Of a DNA stretch of 64,000 nt, positions 25,251-34,119 are shown in pieces. The notes below the pieces were generated by a model, which was not told the DNA's origin, did not search any database, and worked only from the letters and a program-made list of their open reading frames with translations. The DNA is from Bog-793 sp963823945 (GTDB lineage Bacteria > Actinomycetota > Acidimicrobiia > Acidimicrobiales > Bog-793). Positions within the stretch are counted from its first letter, which is position 1, and every line of letters starts with the position of its first letter. The stretch is taken from assembly GCA_963823945.1 (NCBI GenBank), contig CAWGNK010000014.1:310001-374000 (forward strand), in the 5' to 3' direction. A program made the translations under genes and the position numbers.

Positions 25251-27663
25251 GTGGACCGCGTGATCGCCGACGAGCTCGCCGGCAAGCGCATCGCGATCAC
25301 CGGTGCGACGGGCTTCCTCGGGACCGCGCTCGTGGAGCGGCTCTTGCGTTGCGTGCCCGGTTCAGACGTCGTCGTCCTGGTCCGTCCGGGTCGGAGGCAG
25401 AACGCGGCGGAACGCACGGCCCGCGAGATCATCCGCAACGACTGCTTCGACCGGCTGCGGGGCGAACTGGGTGAGGACTTCGACGCGACCGTCGCCAGCC
25501 GGCTGACGACGGTCGGGGGCGACGTGACGATCGACGGCCTCGGTCTGGACGAGGACGGGAAGGCCGTGCTCGCCTCGTGCGACATCGTCGTGCACGCCGC
25601 CGCGTCGGTGAGCTTCGACGCGCCGATCGACAGCGCCGTCGAGGTCAATCTGCTCGGACCGTCCCGCGTGGCGACGACGCTGAACGACCTCGTCGTTTCG
25701 CACCGGCCGGCGAACGCTCCACCCCCCCACCTCATATCGGTGTCGACCGCCTACGTGAGCAGCGGCCACCGGGGGGACGCCTTCGAGCAACCGATCTCGG
25801 ACAGCCCCTACATCGCCCTCCCGGACTGGCGGTCCGAGGTCGAGGCCGTGCGCCGCGCGCGCTCGGACGCCCAGGCCGAGAGCCGGACCCCCGTTCGGCT
25901 CGCGAAGTTCCGCAAGATGGCGCGCGGCGGAGCTCGGCGCGGCGGGAACGGCGCTCCTCGCCGAGCGGACGGAGCGCCTGCGGGAGGAGTGGGTGACCGA
26001 CCGGCTCGCCGAGCTGGGGCGGGCCCGCGCCCAGGCCCTCGGCTGGCCGGACGCCTACGCCTTCACGAAGTCGCTCGGCGAGGTGGCGCTCGCCGACACG
26101 AAGGGCGACCTGGCAGTGACCGTGATCCGGCCCTCGATCGTCGAGTCCTCGCTGGCCGATCCCGTGCCGGGCTGGATCCGTGGCTTCCGCATGGCCGAGC
26201 CGGTGATCATCTCCTACGCGCGGGGGCTCCTGAAGCAGTTCCCCGGCACGCCGGAGGGCATCCTCGACGTGATCCCGGTCGACCTCGTCGCGGCGGCGAT
26301 CATCGCCGTCGCGGCCCACGGGCCGGGATCTCCCGACCAGAGCGTGTACCAGGTCGCGTCGGGGGTGCGGAACCCCCTGCGTTACGGGACCCTCGTCTCG
26401 CTCTGCGAGGCGTGGTTCACCGAACACCCGCTCTACGACACGCACGGCCAACCGATCGTGGTGCCCCAGTGGTCCTTCCCCGGCCGGGGCAAGGTTCAGG
26501 GGGACCTGCGCCGGACGTCGGTCGGGCTCCGGCTCGCGGAGAGCTTCGTGAAGAGGCTCCCCATCCGGGGCGATCTCGCCGAACGTGCCCTCTGGGTGGA
26601 GGAACGCCGCGATCTCGCCGAGCGCGCCCTCGGCTACGTCGAGCTCTACGGGTCGTACGTGGAGACCGAGACCCGCTTCCGGATCGAGCGCACGCTGGGC
26701 CTGTTCGACTCACTCGACGAGACCGACCGGAAGGCGTTCTGTTTCGACCCGGCGGTCGTCGAGTGGCCACGCTACGTGCGCGAGGTCCATCTCCCGTCGG
26801 TCGTCACCCACGCCAGGGCGCGCACGGCACCCGGCAAGCGGATCACCGAGAAGCGGGACGACCGCACCCGCCGCCGCATCCTCACCACGGAGAGGCGATG
26901 CGCGGCCTTCGACCTCGAGCAGACCCTCATCAACTCGAACGTCGTCGAGTCCTACGGCTGGCTCGCGACGCGCCACCTGCCGCCGTTGCGCCGGGCGCAG
27001 CTGGCGGTGGAGCTGATGATGGAAGGCCCGCGCCTGCTGGCGATCGACCGGCGCGACCGCAGCGACTTCCTGCGCTCGTTCTACCGGCGCTACGAGGGCG
27101 CGCCCGCGGACCGGGTGCGTGACGACGCCTGGGAACTGTTCAGCGATCTTTTGCTCACCCGCGCCTTCCCCGGGGCGATCGAGCGGGTGCGGGCGCATCG
27201 CGCCCTCGGGCACCCGACGCTCCTCATCACGGGCGCGCTCGACTTCGTCATCGCGCCGCTGCGGCCGCTTTTCGACGAGATCGTCTGCGCGTCGCTCGGC
27301 GAGGAGGACGGCCGCTTCACGGGCGAACTCGTCTCGACGCCCCCCACCGGCGAGGCGCGGGCGATCATGCTCGGCGAGTGGGCGGCCTCGCACGGGCTTG
27401 ACCTCGAGCGGACGGTCGCCTACGCCGACTCGACGAGCGACCTGCCGATGCTGGACGCCTCCGGGCTCCCGGTCGTCGTGAACCCCGAGCCGAAGCTGGC
27501 GGCGATCGCCAAGCGCCGGGGCTGGCCGATCGAGGAGTGGGAACGCGCGAAGGGTGGTCCGTGGGTGCCGCTGGCGATCGCCATGCGCCGCACCGGGCCC
27601 CGCTCCCCCGCCCCCCGCCAGCTCGGCCCTGCCGGCAAGGACTGGAAAGGGGCCACGCGATGA
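25251..27663 (+). CDS. Fatty acyl-CoA reductase / HAD-IB phosphatase fusion (apparent frameshift)
   Basis: Two-domain protein of about 800 residues once a 1-base frameshift near 25921-25931 is allowed for. The N-terminal part is an extended SDR like acyl-CoA reductases: NAD(P) motif TGATGFLGT (residues 17-25), HAAASVSFDAP, STAYVSSG and catalytic YAFTK (~270), with RPSIVESSL. The C-terminal ~250 residues are a HAD-IB hydrolase: FDLEQT (DxExT, ~554), then TGALD and AYADSTSDLPML. The frame breaks between KFRKMAR and AELGAAG, where one extra G in a CGCGGCGG run would explain it. Predicted role: reduce an acyl-CoA to aldehyde or alcohol and dephosphorylate a partner. GTG 25251 is used; GTG 25260 is also possible. 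ATGA overlap with the next gene. Confidence 0.82.
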
Positions 27664-28943
27664 GGGCCCTGCTCGTCGAGCGGCTCGTCCACCGCTTCGC
27701 CGCCGCGCGGGTGGCCGCCCTCGTCGCCGGCTCCGGCAGCGGGATCGGGATCGGCCCGTTGCGGCTCGGCGAGATCGAGCGGCCCAGCCTGCCGGGCCCG
27801 GATTGGCACCGTGTCGCGCCACTGCTCTCGGGGATCTGCGGCTCGGACCTCGCGACCCTCGACGGGGAGAGCTCGCACTTCTTCGAGGACATCGTCACCT
27901 TCCCCTTCGTGCCCGGCCACGAGATCGTCGGGGTCCTCGCCGACGGGCCCGAGACCGGCGCACGCGTCGTCGTCGAACCGGTGCTCTCCTGCGTCGTCCG
28001 AGGCATTGAGCCGCTCTGCCCGTCGTGCGCCGCCGGGCGGACGGGAGCCTGTGAGCGCATCGCCTTCGGCGCGATCCGCCCGGGGCTGCAGACCGGCTAC
28101 TGCGCCGACACCGGCGGCGGCTGGTCGGACGAGCTCGTGGCGCACGAGTCCCAACTCCACCTCGTCCCCGACACGATGAGCGACGAGGCGGCGGTGATGG
28201 TCGAGCCGGCGGCCTGCGCGATCCACGCCGCACTGGCGGGCCAGGTCGTGCCGGGAGAGCGGGTCGTCGTGCTCGGCGCGGGGACGCTCGGGCTGTGCAC
28301 GATCGCCGCCCTGCGCTGTCACACCCTCCCCGCGACGCTCCTGGCGGTGGCGAAGTACAAGGTTCAGCGCCATTTCGCGGCGGAGTTCGGCGCCGACGAC
28401 GTCGTCGCGCCGAGCGAGCTCGGCCGGGCGGTGCGCCGCATGACCGGGACCCTCGCCCTGGCCCGGACCGGCGCCGCGATCGACCGCCTCGCGGGCGGCG
28501 CCGACACCGTCTTCGACTGCGTCGGCTCGTCCCGTTCGATCGCCGAGGCCCTCGAGGTCGTGCGCCCGGGCGGCCGCATCGTGCTCGTCGGCATGCCCGG
28601 CGTGGTGCGGGTCGACCTGGCACCGCTCTGGCAACGGGAGGTCGCCCTCTGCGGCGCCTACGCCTACGGCACCGAATCGCTCCCCGATGGTCCCCGGCGC
28701 ACCTTCGCTCTCGCCTTCGAGCTCGTCGGGACGGCGCACCTCGAGCAGCTCGTGTCGGCCCACTACCCTCTGGACCGTTACGAAGAGGCGGTGCGCCATG
28801 CCGCCAACGCCGGGCGGCGGGGATCGGTGAAGGTGGTCTTCGACCTCCGGCGCGAGGACCCGGCGTGGCGACGCGCGGCGGAGGTGGCCGCGCCCAAACG
28901 ACGTGTGCCCCGTGACAACAAGAAACTGGAGACGAGCGCGTGA
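27660..28943 (+). CDS. Zinc-type medium-chain dehydrogenase
   Basis: A 427-residue MDR-superfamily dehydrogenase. The catalytic zinc residues are visible in GICGSD (Cys ~60) and VPGHEIVG. A structural zinc lobe is suggested by LCPSCAAGRTGACERI. The Rossmann motif is VVLGAGTLGLCT and the substrate segment FDCVGSSRSI. Length exceeds the usual 340-380 because of an N-terminal ~30-residue lead and a basic C-terminal tail. ATG 27660 overlaps the previous stop (ATGA), and its own stop overlaps the next GTG, so all four enzymes of the operon are coupled. A long-chain alcohol or a polyol is a plausible substrate; this is inference from context. Confidence 0.88.
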   Translation: MRALLVERLVHRFAAARVAALVAGSGSGIGIGPLRLGEIERPSLPGPDWHRVAPLLSGICGSDLATLDGESSHFFEDIVTFPFVPGHEIVGVLADGPETGARVVVEPVLSCVVRGIEPLCPSCAAGRTGACERIAFGAIRPGLQTGYCADTGGGWSDELVAHESQLHLVPDTMSDEAAVMVEPAACAIHAALAGQVVPGERVVVLGAGTLGLCTIAALRCHTLPATLLAVAKYKVQRHFAAEFGADDVVAPSELGRAVRRMTGTLALARTGAAIDRLAGGADTVFDCVGSSRSIAEALEVVRPGGRIVLVGMPGVVRVDLAPLWQREVALCGAYAYGTESLPDGPRRTFALAFELVGTAHLEQLVSAHYPLDRYEEAVRHAANAGRRGSVKVVFDLRREDPAWRRAAEVAAPKRRVPRDNKKLETSA

Positions 28944-30529
28944 GCCCGAGACCCGGATTCGTACTCGAGGTCGACCGGTCGACCCCGCCGACGCTGTTCT
29001 GGCACGGGGAGGGCTTCCGGTTCGAACAGCTGCCGGAAGGCTCCCGGGTCGTCTACCCGCCGGAGTCGCTCGACGGGCTCGCCGACCCGGACGCCGCGAT
29101 CCGCCACGCCCTCGAGCACCCGATCGGCGACTCGGCACCGCTCTCGGCGCTTCTTCGGCCGGGGATGCGCCTCACGATCGCCTTCGATGACGTCTCGCTG
29201 CCGCTGCCGCCGATGCGCCGGCCGGACATGCGCCAGCGCGTGGTCGAGGCGGTGCTCGACGCCGCCGCGGCCGCCGGGGTGGACGACGTCGTCCTGATCG
29301 CCGCCCTGGCGCTCCACCGGAGGATGACCGACGACGAGCTGCGCCAGGCCCTCGGCGACCGGGTGTTCGACGCCTTCGCGCCCCACGGCCTGCTGCTGCA
29401 GCACGACGCCGAGGACCCCGACGCCCTCGTGCACCTCGGGCTGACCGACAAAGGCGAGGACGTCGAGATCAACCGGCGGGCCGCCGAGAGCGACCTGCTC
29501 GTCTACGTCAACATCAACCTCTCGGCCATGGACGGCGGACACAAGTCCGTTGCCACGGGGCTCGCCAGCTACCGGAGCCTGAAGCACCACCACAACGTGC
29601 GGACCCTGCAGCACAGCCGGTCGCTGATGGACCGGCACCACTCCGAGATGCACTCCTCGAACTGGCGGATGGGCCGGCTGATCAAGAACGCCGGTGTGAA
29701 GATCTTCCAGATCGAGTCGACCCTCAACCTCGACATGTTCCCGTCACAGTTCGGCTTTCTGCAAAAGCGCGAGTGGGAGTGGTCGCTCGCCGACCGGGCC
29801 GGATTCCACTCGACACGGCTCGCGCTCGACCACACGCCGCCGCGGCTCGCCCGCCAGATCTTCCAGTCGATGCTCTCCCCCTACGCGCCGACCTCGGTGC
29901 AGGCCGGCGAGGTGGAGGCGGTGCACGACCTGACGCTCGAGAACCTGCACCGCCAGCAGCTCGTCGCCGTCGAGGGCCAGACCGACATCCTGACGATGGG
30001 CCTGCCGTACCTGTGCCCGTACAACGTGAACTCGATCATGAACCCGCTCCTCGTCGCCTGTCTCGGGCTCGGGTACTTCTTCAACCTCTACCGGGGGCGC
30101 CCGCTCGTGCGCGAGGGCGGGGTCTGCATCATCTCGCACCCGACGCCGTGGGCGTTCAACCCGGTCCACCACCCGAGCTACATCGACTTCTTCGAGCAGG
30201 TGCTCGCCGACACCACCGACATGTTCGAGATCGAGCAGCGCTACGAGCAGAAGTTCGCGACCGACCCGTGGTACATCCACCTCTACCGCACCTCGTACGC
30301 CTACCACGGCGTGCACCCGCTCTACATGTGGTACTGGTGCGCCCACGCGCTCGACTACCTCGGCGGCGTCATCATCGTGGGCGGCGACCGGGCGGCGGTG
30401 CGGCGGATGGGCTTCAAACCCGCCTCGACGCTCGCCGACGCGCTCGAGATGGCCGAGGACGTGGTCGGGCGCGGGCCCTCCATCACGCACCTGCACGCCC
30501 CTCCCCTGCTCGTGGCGGACGTCTCGTGA
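28940..30529 (+). CDS. LarA-like (lactate racemase domain) protein, divergent
   Basis: A 529-residue relative of LarA, the nickel-pincer lactate racemase, longer than the usual ~425. Shared features: AFDDVSLPLPPM near residue 81 (for the DDxTRP-type loop), ALALHRRMTDDE with H126 (LarA H108 position), and DGGHKSVATG with K202 at the pincer-binding Lys, followed 16 residues later by H218 in KHHHN, the Ni-ligand spacing of LarA K184/H200. The His ten residues before the Lys (LarA H174) is replaced. It may be a cofactor-dependent racemase or epimerase of another 2-hydroxy compound. GTG start, 4-base overlap on both sides. No larB/C/E cofactor genes are in the window. Confidence 0.8.
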   Translation: MSPRPGFVLEVDRSTPPTLFWHGEGFRFEQLPEGSRVVYPPESLDGLADPDAAIRHALEHPIGDSAPLSALLRPGMRLTIAFDDVSLPLPPMRRPDMRQRVVEAVLDAAAAAGVDDVVLIAALALHRRMTDDELRQALGDRVFDAFAPHGLLLQHDAEDPDALVHLGLTDKGEDVEINRRAAESDLLVYVNINLSAMDGGHKSVATGLASYRSLKHHHNVRTLQHSRSLMDRHHSEMHSSNWRMGRLIKNAGVKIFQIESTLNLDMFPSQFGFLQKREWEWSLADRAGFHSTRLALDHTPPRLARQIFQSMLSPYAPTSVQAGEVEAVHDLTLENLHRQQLVAVEGQTDILTMGLPYLCPYNVNSIMNPLLVACLGLGYFFNLYRGRPLVREGGVCIISHPTPWAFNPVHHPSYIDFFEQVLADTTDMFEIEQRYEQKFATDPWYIHLYRTSYAYHGVHPLYMWYWCAHALDYLGGVIIVGGDRAAVRRMGFKPASTLADALEMAEDVVGRGPSITHLHAPPLLVADVS

Positions 30530-31452
30530 GCGTCCGGCTCCCCCGCGTCGTCGACGAGGTCGTCTCCCGCCCGACCTGGCCGGGGACGCTGCCGCGGCCG
30601 ATGGAGCCGCGCAACATCGGCGTCGACTACGACACGGCCTGGACCCGCAAGCCCTGGGCCCGGGCTGTGCGGCGCGTCGTCGTCGACAACGTCACCCGAC
30701 CCTTCGTCGCCGTCGTGGCGACGCCCGAGGTCTTCGGCCGGGAGCACCTCGACCCGCTCGAGGGGCCGGTGATCTTCGCCGCCAACCACTCCAGCCACCT
30801 CGACACGTCGATCGTCGTCGCCTGTCTGCCGGAGCGGTTCCGGCGCCGGACGGTCGTCGCCGCGGCGGCGGACTACTTCTTCGACCGCCCGTGGAAGGCG
30901 GCGTTGTGGTCGCTCGCGCTCGGCACGATCCCCATGGAGCGGACCAAGGTGAGCCGCAAGAGCGCGGACCTCGCGGCGTCGCTGCTCGACGAGCGGTGGA
31001 ACCTCGTCATCTTCCCCGAGGGCGGCCGCACCCGCGACGGCTGGGGCCAGGAGTTCCGCGGTGGCGCCGCCTACCTCGCCAAGCGCTGCGACGTCCCCGT
31101 CGTCCCCGTCCACCTCCGTGGCGTCCGGCCGGCCTTCCCGAGAGGGTCGAGCACGCTGCGGCGCAGCAAGGTCGAGGTGCGCTTCGGGGACCCGCTCCGG
31201 CCCGCCCAGAAGATGGCCTCCGGCAAGGAGGAGGACGCGCGCCACTTCGCCGGCCGCATCGAGGGAGCGGTGGCGCTGCTCGCCGACGAGGCGGAGTCGG
31301 ACTGGTGGTCGGCGAGGCGGCGCGCCGCGGCCGGTGCGACGCCGCCCTTCCGTGGCCCGGACGCCTCGGCGTGGCGCCGCGCCTGGGCCCTGCCTGCCAG
31401 CGCGCGCCGCACGCGCAGCGTCCGCTCGAAGTCCTCGGCCAAGCCCTGGTGA
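30526..31452 (+). CDS. PlsC-type 1-acylglycerol-3-phosphate acyltransferase
   Basis: Membrane-associated acyltransferase of 308 residues moving an acyl group from acyl-CoA or acyl-ACP to a lysophospholipid-type acceptor. The LPLAT motifs are clear: NHSSHLDT (HX4D, ~residue 87), IPMERTK, FPEGGRTRDG (~165) and VPVVPVHLRGV. A ~55-residue N-terminal lead precedes the core, and the C-terminal ~60 residues are basic. GTG 30526 overlaps the LarA-like stop. It is last of the acyl-CoA reductase operon and is followed by a strong terminator. Its presence suggests that the product of the pathway is a glycerolipid-like compound. Confidence 0.9.
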   Translation: MSVRLPRVVDEVVSRPTWPGTLPRPMEPRNIGVDYDTAWTRKPWARAVRRVVVDNVTRPFVAVVATPEVFGREHLDPLEGPVIFAANHSSHLDTSIVVACLPERFRRRTVVAAAADYFFDRPWKAALWSLALGTIPMERTKVSRKSADLAASLLDERWNLVIFPEGGRTRDGWGQEFRGGAAYLAKRCDVPVVPVHLRGVRPAFPRGSSTLRRSKVEVRFGDPLRPAQKMASGKEEDARHFAGRIEGAVALLADEAESDWWSARRRAAAGATPPFRGPDASAWRRAWALPASARRTRSVRSKSSAKPW

Positions 31453-31489
31453 CACCGGGGGTCGCCCCGTGGCGGCGCCCGGACGCGAA

Positions 31490-31522
31490 GAAGGGGCCGG
31501 GGGGGACCGGCCCCTTCGTTCA
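31490..31522 (+). terminator. Strong terminator closing the lipid operon
   Basis: GAAGGGGCCGG (31490-31500) and CCGGCCCCTTC (31507-31517) form a perfect 11-bp stem with a GGGGGA loop, followed by GTTCAA. It lies 37 bases after the acyltransferase stop. The U-run is short, but the stem is very stable. Confidence 0.85.
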
Positions 31523-31612
31523 ATTCACACCCACGGGGCTCCGGTGGGGGACCGTCACGCCCGTGGTTGACCCCTACTCTTGCCACCGGCGGACCATCAG
31601 TCAAACAGTCAG

Positions 31613-31629
31613 GATAGATACTCGCTATC
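31613..31629 (+). promoter_or_regulatory. LysR-type inverted repeat at the regulator promoter
   Basis: GATAG-ATACTCG-CTATC is a perfect 5-bp inverted repeat over 17 bases with the T-N11-A spacing usual for LysR binding. TATCAT (31626-31631) could be the -10 box. The ATG follows 9 bases later without a ribosome-binding site, so the mRNA may be leaderless and autoregulated. Confidence 0.45.
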
Positions 31630-31639
31630 ATCTGAATCG

Positions 31640-32623
31640 ATGGACCTGCGGCAGCTGAACGTGCTCGTCGCGATCGCCGAGCACGGGTCGTTCTCGGCGG
31701 CGGCGGACGCCCTCGAGACCGTGCAGTCGAACGTCTCGACGCACATCAAGAAGCTCGAGACCGAGCTCGACTGTGTCCTCATCGACCGCGCGACGGGTGA
31801 GCTCACCGAGGTCGGCGTGCTCGCCGTGGAACGGGCCCGGCGGGTGATCGACGAGCTCGACGCGCTGAGCTCCGATGTCGCGGCCCTCAGTCGGGAGGTC
31901 GTCGGCACCGTCCGGCTCGGCCTCATCGGCACGGCGGCGCTCTGGATCGTGCCGCAGCTCCTCGACCTCCTCCCCACGATGCACCCCCATCTCCACCTCA
32001 GTTTCCGGGAGGCGACAACGCTCGGGCTCGACGCCGAGCTCGCGCGCGGCGAGATCGAACTGGCGGTCCTCGCCCTGGTGCCAACGGGCTCCGAGATCCA
32101 CAACGTGGCGCTTTTCGAGGAGGATCTCGGGCTCTTCCTGCCCCGGACCCACCCGCTGGCGGACCGGCCCTCACTCACGGTCGCAGATCTCGCGACGGTG
32201 CCGCTGCTGCTGCCCATCGTCGGCACGAACTTCCGGGCCACGCTCGACGTCATCGCCGCCGCCGTCGGCGTCACGTTCGCACCCCGCGCCGAGGTCGACA
32301 GCCTCCGGCTCGCGCGCTCGCTCATGTTCGAGGACTGCGGCTTCGCCATCCTGCCGGAGAGCGCGCTGCCGACGAGGCGCAGGAAGACCTGGGTGGTGGT
32401 GCCGATCGAGGGCCTCCCGCCCCGTGTCATCGGCGTCGCGCAACGCCGGCGCACGCTGCCGGGAGCCCCCGTGCGGGCCGTGCTCGAGATGCTGAACACC
32501 ATCGTCGACGACCCGAGGCGCCTCCCGGCGGGCGTGCGGGCGATCGCCCGGGAGCGGCGGAGCAGCCCGGCCGAGAGGAAGGCCCCGACCAGGCGGGCCC
32601 CGCGCTTCCCGCCGGGCGTCTAG
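31640..32623 (+). CDS. LysR-family transcriptional regulator
   Basis: A 327-residue regulator. Residues 1-60 are the LysR winged helix-turn-helix (LNVLVAIAEHGSFSAAADALETVQSNVSTHIKKLE), followed by an effector-binding domain of two Rossmann-like lobes (TVRLGLIGTAALWIVPQLL; LFLPRTHPLADRPSLTVADL). The C-terminal ~30 residues are a basic tail. ATG 31640 is set by the HTH beginning at once; no Shine-Dalgarno is visible. It lies downstream of, and on the same strand as, the lipid operon, but a strong terminator separates them. Its target may be itself or that operon. Confidence 0.9.
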   Translation: MDLRQLNVLVAIAEHGSFSAAADALETVQSNVSTHIKKLETELDCVLIDRATGELTEVGVLAVERARRVIDELDALSSDVAALSREVVGTVRLGLIGTAALWIVPQLLDLLPTMHPHLHLSFREATTLGLDAELARGEIELAVLALVPTGSEIHNVALFEEDLGLFLPRTHPLADRPSLTVADLATVPLLLPIVGTNFRATLDVIAAAVGVTFAPRAEVDSLRLARSLMFEDCGFAILPESALPTRRRKTWVVVPIEGLPPRVIGVAQRRRTLPGAPVRAVLEMLNTIVDDPRRLPAGVRAIARERRSSPAERKAPTRRAPRFPPGV

Positions 32624-32730
32624 AGGTCGGTCGGCGCTCCCCCGGAACGACCCGCGCCCTTCCGACTTCGGGGTCGCCAGGGGCTCTTCCACCACGCGGC
32701 GGCGGGCATGCCCCGGCGGGTGCGATCGAC

Positions 32731-32753
32731 GGCACCGGCGCGTTGCCGGTGCC
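32731..32753. terminator. Bidirectional hairpin between convergent genes
   Basis: GGCACCGGC-GCGTT-GCCGGTGCC: a perfect 9-bp stem midway between the convergent LysR and acetyltransferase genes. No U-run on either side, so termination would be of the U-less type. Confidence 0.5.
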
Positions 32754-32811
32754 ACGTCGACCCCCCGGCCCTGCGGCACGGTCACACCGTCACCGGTTTG
32801 GGCCGGGACGG

Positions 32812-33411
32812 TCAGGCCGTCGTCGCGTGCGGCTCCCGCCACATGAGCCAGAGCCGCGGGCCGCCGCGAGGCGCCCGGATCTCCCCGGTGACCCGGAAGC
32901 CGTGCCGGCCGTAGAAGCGGGTGTTCGCCTCGGTCGAGGACTCGAGGTACGCGCCGAGACGCCGCGCGTCGCAGCGCTCCAGGCCGGGACGCATGAGCGC
33001 CGTCCCGAGGCCGTGGCGCTGGTGGTCCGGTTCGACGCCGATCGCCCCCAGGTAGTAGTGGTCCTCGGCCGGCCGCAGCCGCTGGAGCGTCAGGGAGAGG
33101 CGGCGCGCCGTCCACCAGTGTCCGGCCGAGAGCGACACCTTGAGGTAGGCGAGCTGGTCCCGGATGGCCGGGAACTGCGCGTCCGGGGGCAGCCACATCG
33201 CCGCGCCCGCCCGTTCCGTCGTCGTGTACACCTCGCCCCGGGGCAGGTAGGTGCGCGACAGCTGGACCACGAAGAACTCCCGCAGGATCGACTCCCGGCG
33301 CGCCGCGTCCGGGAAGATGTACGCCGAGACGGGGTCGTCGAGAAAGGCCGCCGTGAGCGAGCGCGTCAGTCGATCCAGGTCTTCGGGGGTCGCCCGGCGT
33401 ACCTCGGGCAC
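32812..33411 (-). CDS. GNAT-family N-acetyltransferase
   Basis: A 199-residue acetyl-CoA-dependent acetyltransferase. The acetyl-CoA motif A is clear: YYLGAIGVEPDHQRHGLGTALM (Q/RxxGxG/A form, HQRHGLG, ~130-150), then YLESSTEANTRFYGRHGFRVTGE (motif B). N-terminal VPEVRRATPEDLDRL is the typical first strand and helix. GTG 33411 is chosen because the fold starts there; the frame stays open upstream but loses bias. The substrate is unknown. Divergent from the DsbA-like gene, with about 93 bases between. Confidence 0.87.
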   Translation of the reverse strand: MPEVRRATPEDLDRLTRSLTAAFLDDPVSAYIFPDAARRESILREFFVVQLSRTYLPRGEVYTTTERAGAAMWLPPDAQFPAIRDQLAYLKVSLSAGHWWTARRLSLTLQRLRPAEDHYYLGAIGVEPDHQRHGLGTALMRPGLERCDARRLGAYLESSTEANTRFYGRHGFRVTGEIRAPRGGPRLWLMWREPHATTA

Positions 33412-33504
33412 AGGCCGATGGTACCGCCCGGGTCCGGCGCAAATCGGTCCGATCGTGCAACCTAGGATCGACGACCGATCGGATCGACTCGATTGGAGCG
33501 ACGC

Positions 33505-34116
33505 ATGCCTGCCGACAGAAGAGGGTTCTCCATCACGTTCGACTACCGGTGTCCCTTCGCGCGCAACGCCCACGAGCACGTCCTCGCCGCGCTTGCGGGA
33601 GGGGCAGACCTCTCCGTCCGATTCGTGCCGTTCTCACTCAGCCAGGTCCACGTCGCCGAGGGTGCGCCCCCCGTCTGGCAGGACCCGGCCGCACGCGACC
33701 AGCTCATCGCGCTGGCGGCGGGGATCGTCGTGCGCGACCGGCACGAGGACCTGTTCCCCGCGGCGCACCTCGCACTGTTCGCCGCGCGTCACGACCACAG
33801 CGGCGACCTGCGTGACGAGGCGGTCGTGCGCGCGGCGCTGGCGTCAGCTGGCGTCGACGACGACGAGGTCTTCGCCGAGCTCGCCGCCGGTTGGCCCTTC
33901 GAGGTGCTGCGCGAGGAGCACGAGGCCGCGGTGACGCGTCACAGCGTCTTCGGCGTGCCGACGTTCATCGCCGGCGATGAGGCCGTCTTCGTGCGGCTCA
34001 TGACCCGACCGCGAGGCGACAACGCCCTCGCCCGGGCGACGATCGACCGCGTGCTCGACCTGCTCGTCGGGCACACCGACCTCAACGAGTTCAAGCGAAC
34101 GACGATCCCCCGCTAG
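33505..34116 (+). CDS. DsbA-family (thioredoxin-fold) protein
   Basis: A 203-residue cytosolic DsbA-like protein with no signal peptide. The active-site position reads YRCPFAR, giving one Cys followed by P-F-A instead of CxxC, and the cis-Pro loop is GVPTF (~150). This resembles the FrnE/2-hydroxychromene-2-carboxylate isomerase side of the family, and also mycothiol-dependent one-Cys enzymes, more than an extracytoplasmic disulfide oxidase. ATG 33505 has GGAG 6 bases upstream. Convergent with recA, only 3 bases between the two stop codons. Confidence 0.78.
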   Translation: MPADRRGFSITFDYRCPFARNAHEHVLAALAGGADLSVRFVPFSLSQVHVAEGAPPVWQDPAARDQLIALAAGIVVRDRHEDLFPAAHLALFAARHDHSGDLRDEAVVRAALASAGVDDDEVFAELAAGWPFEVLREEHEAAVTRHSVFGVPTFIAGDEAVFVRLMTRPRGDNALARATIDRVLDLLVGHTDLNEFKRTTIPR

Positions 34117-34119
34117 GGC

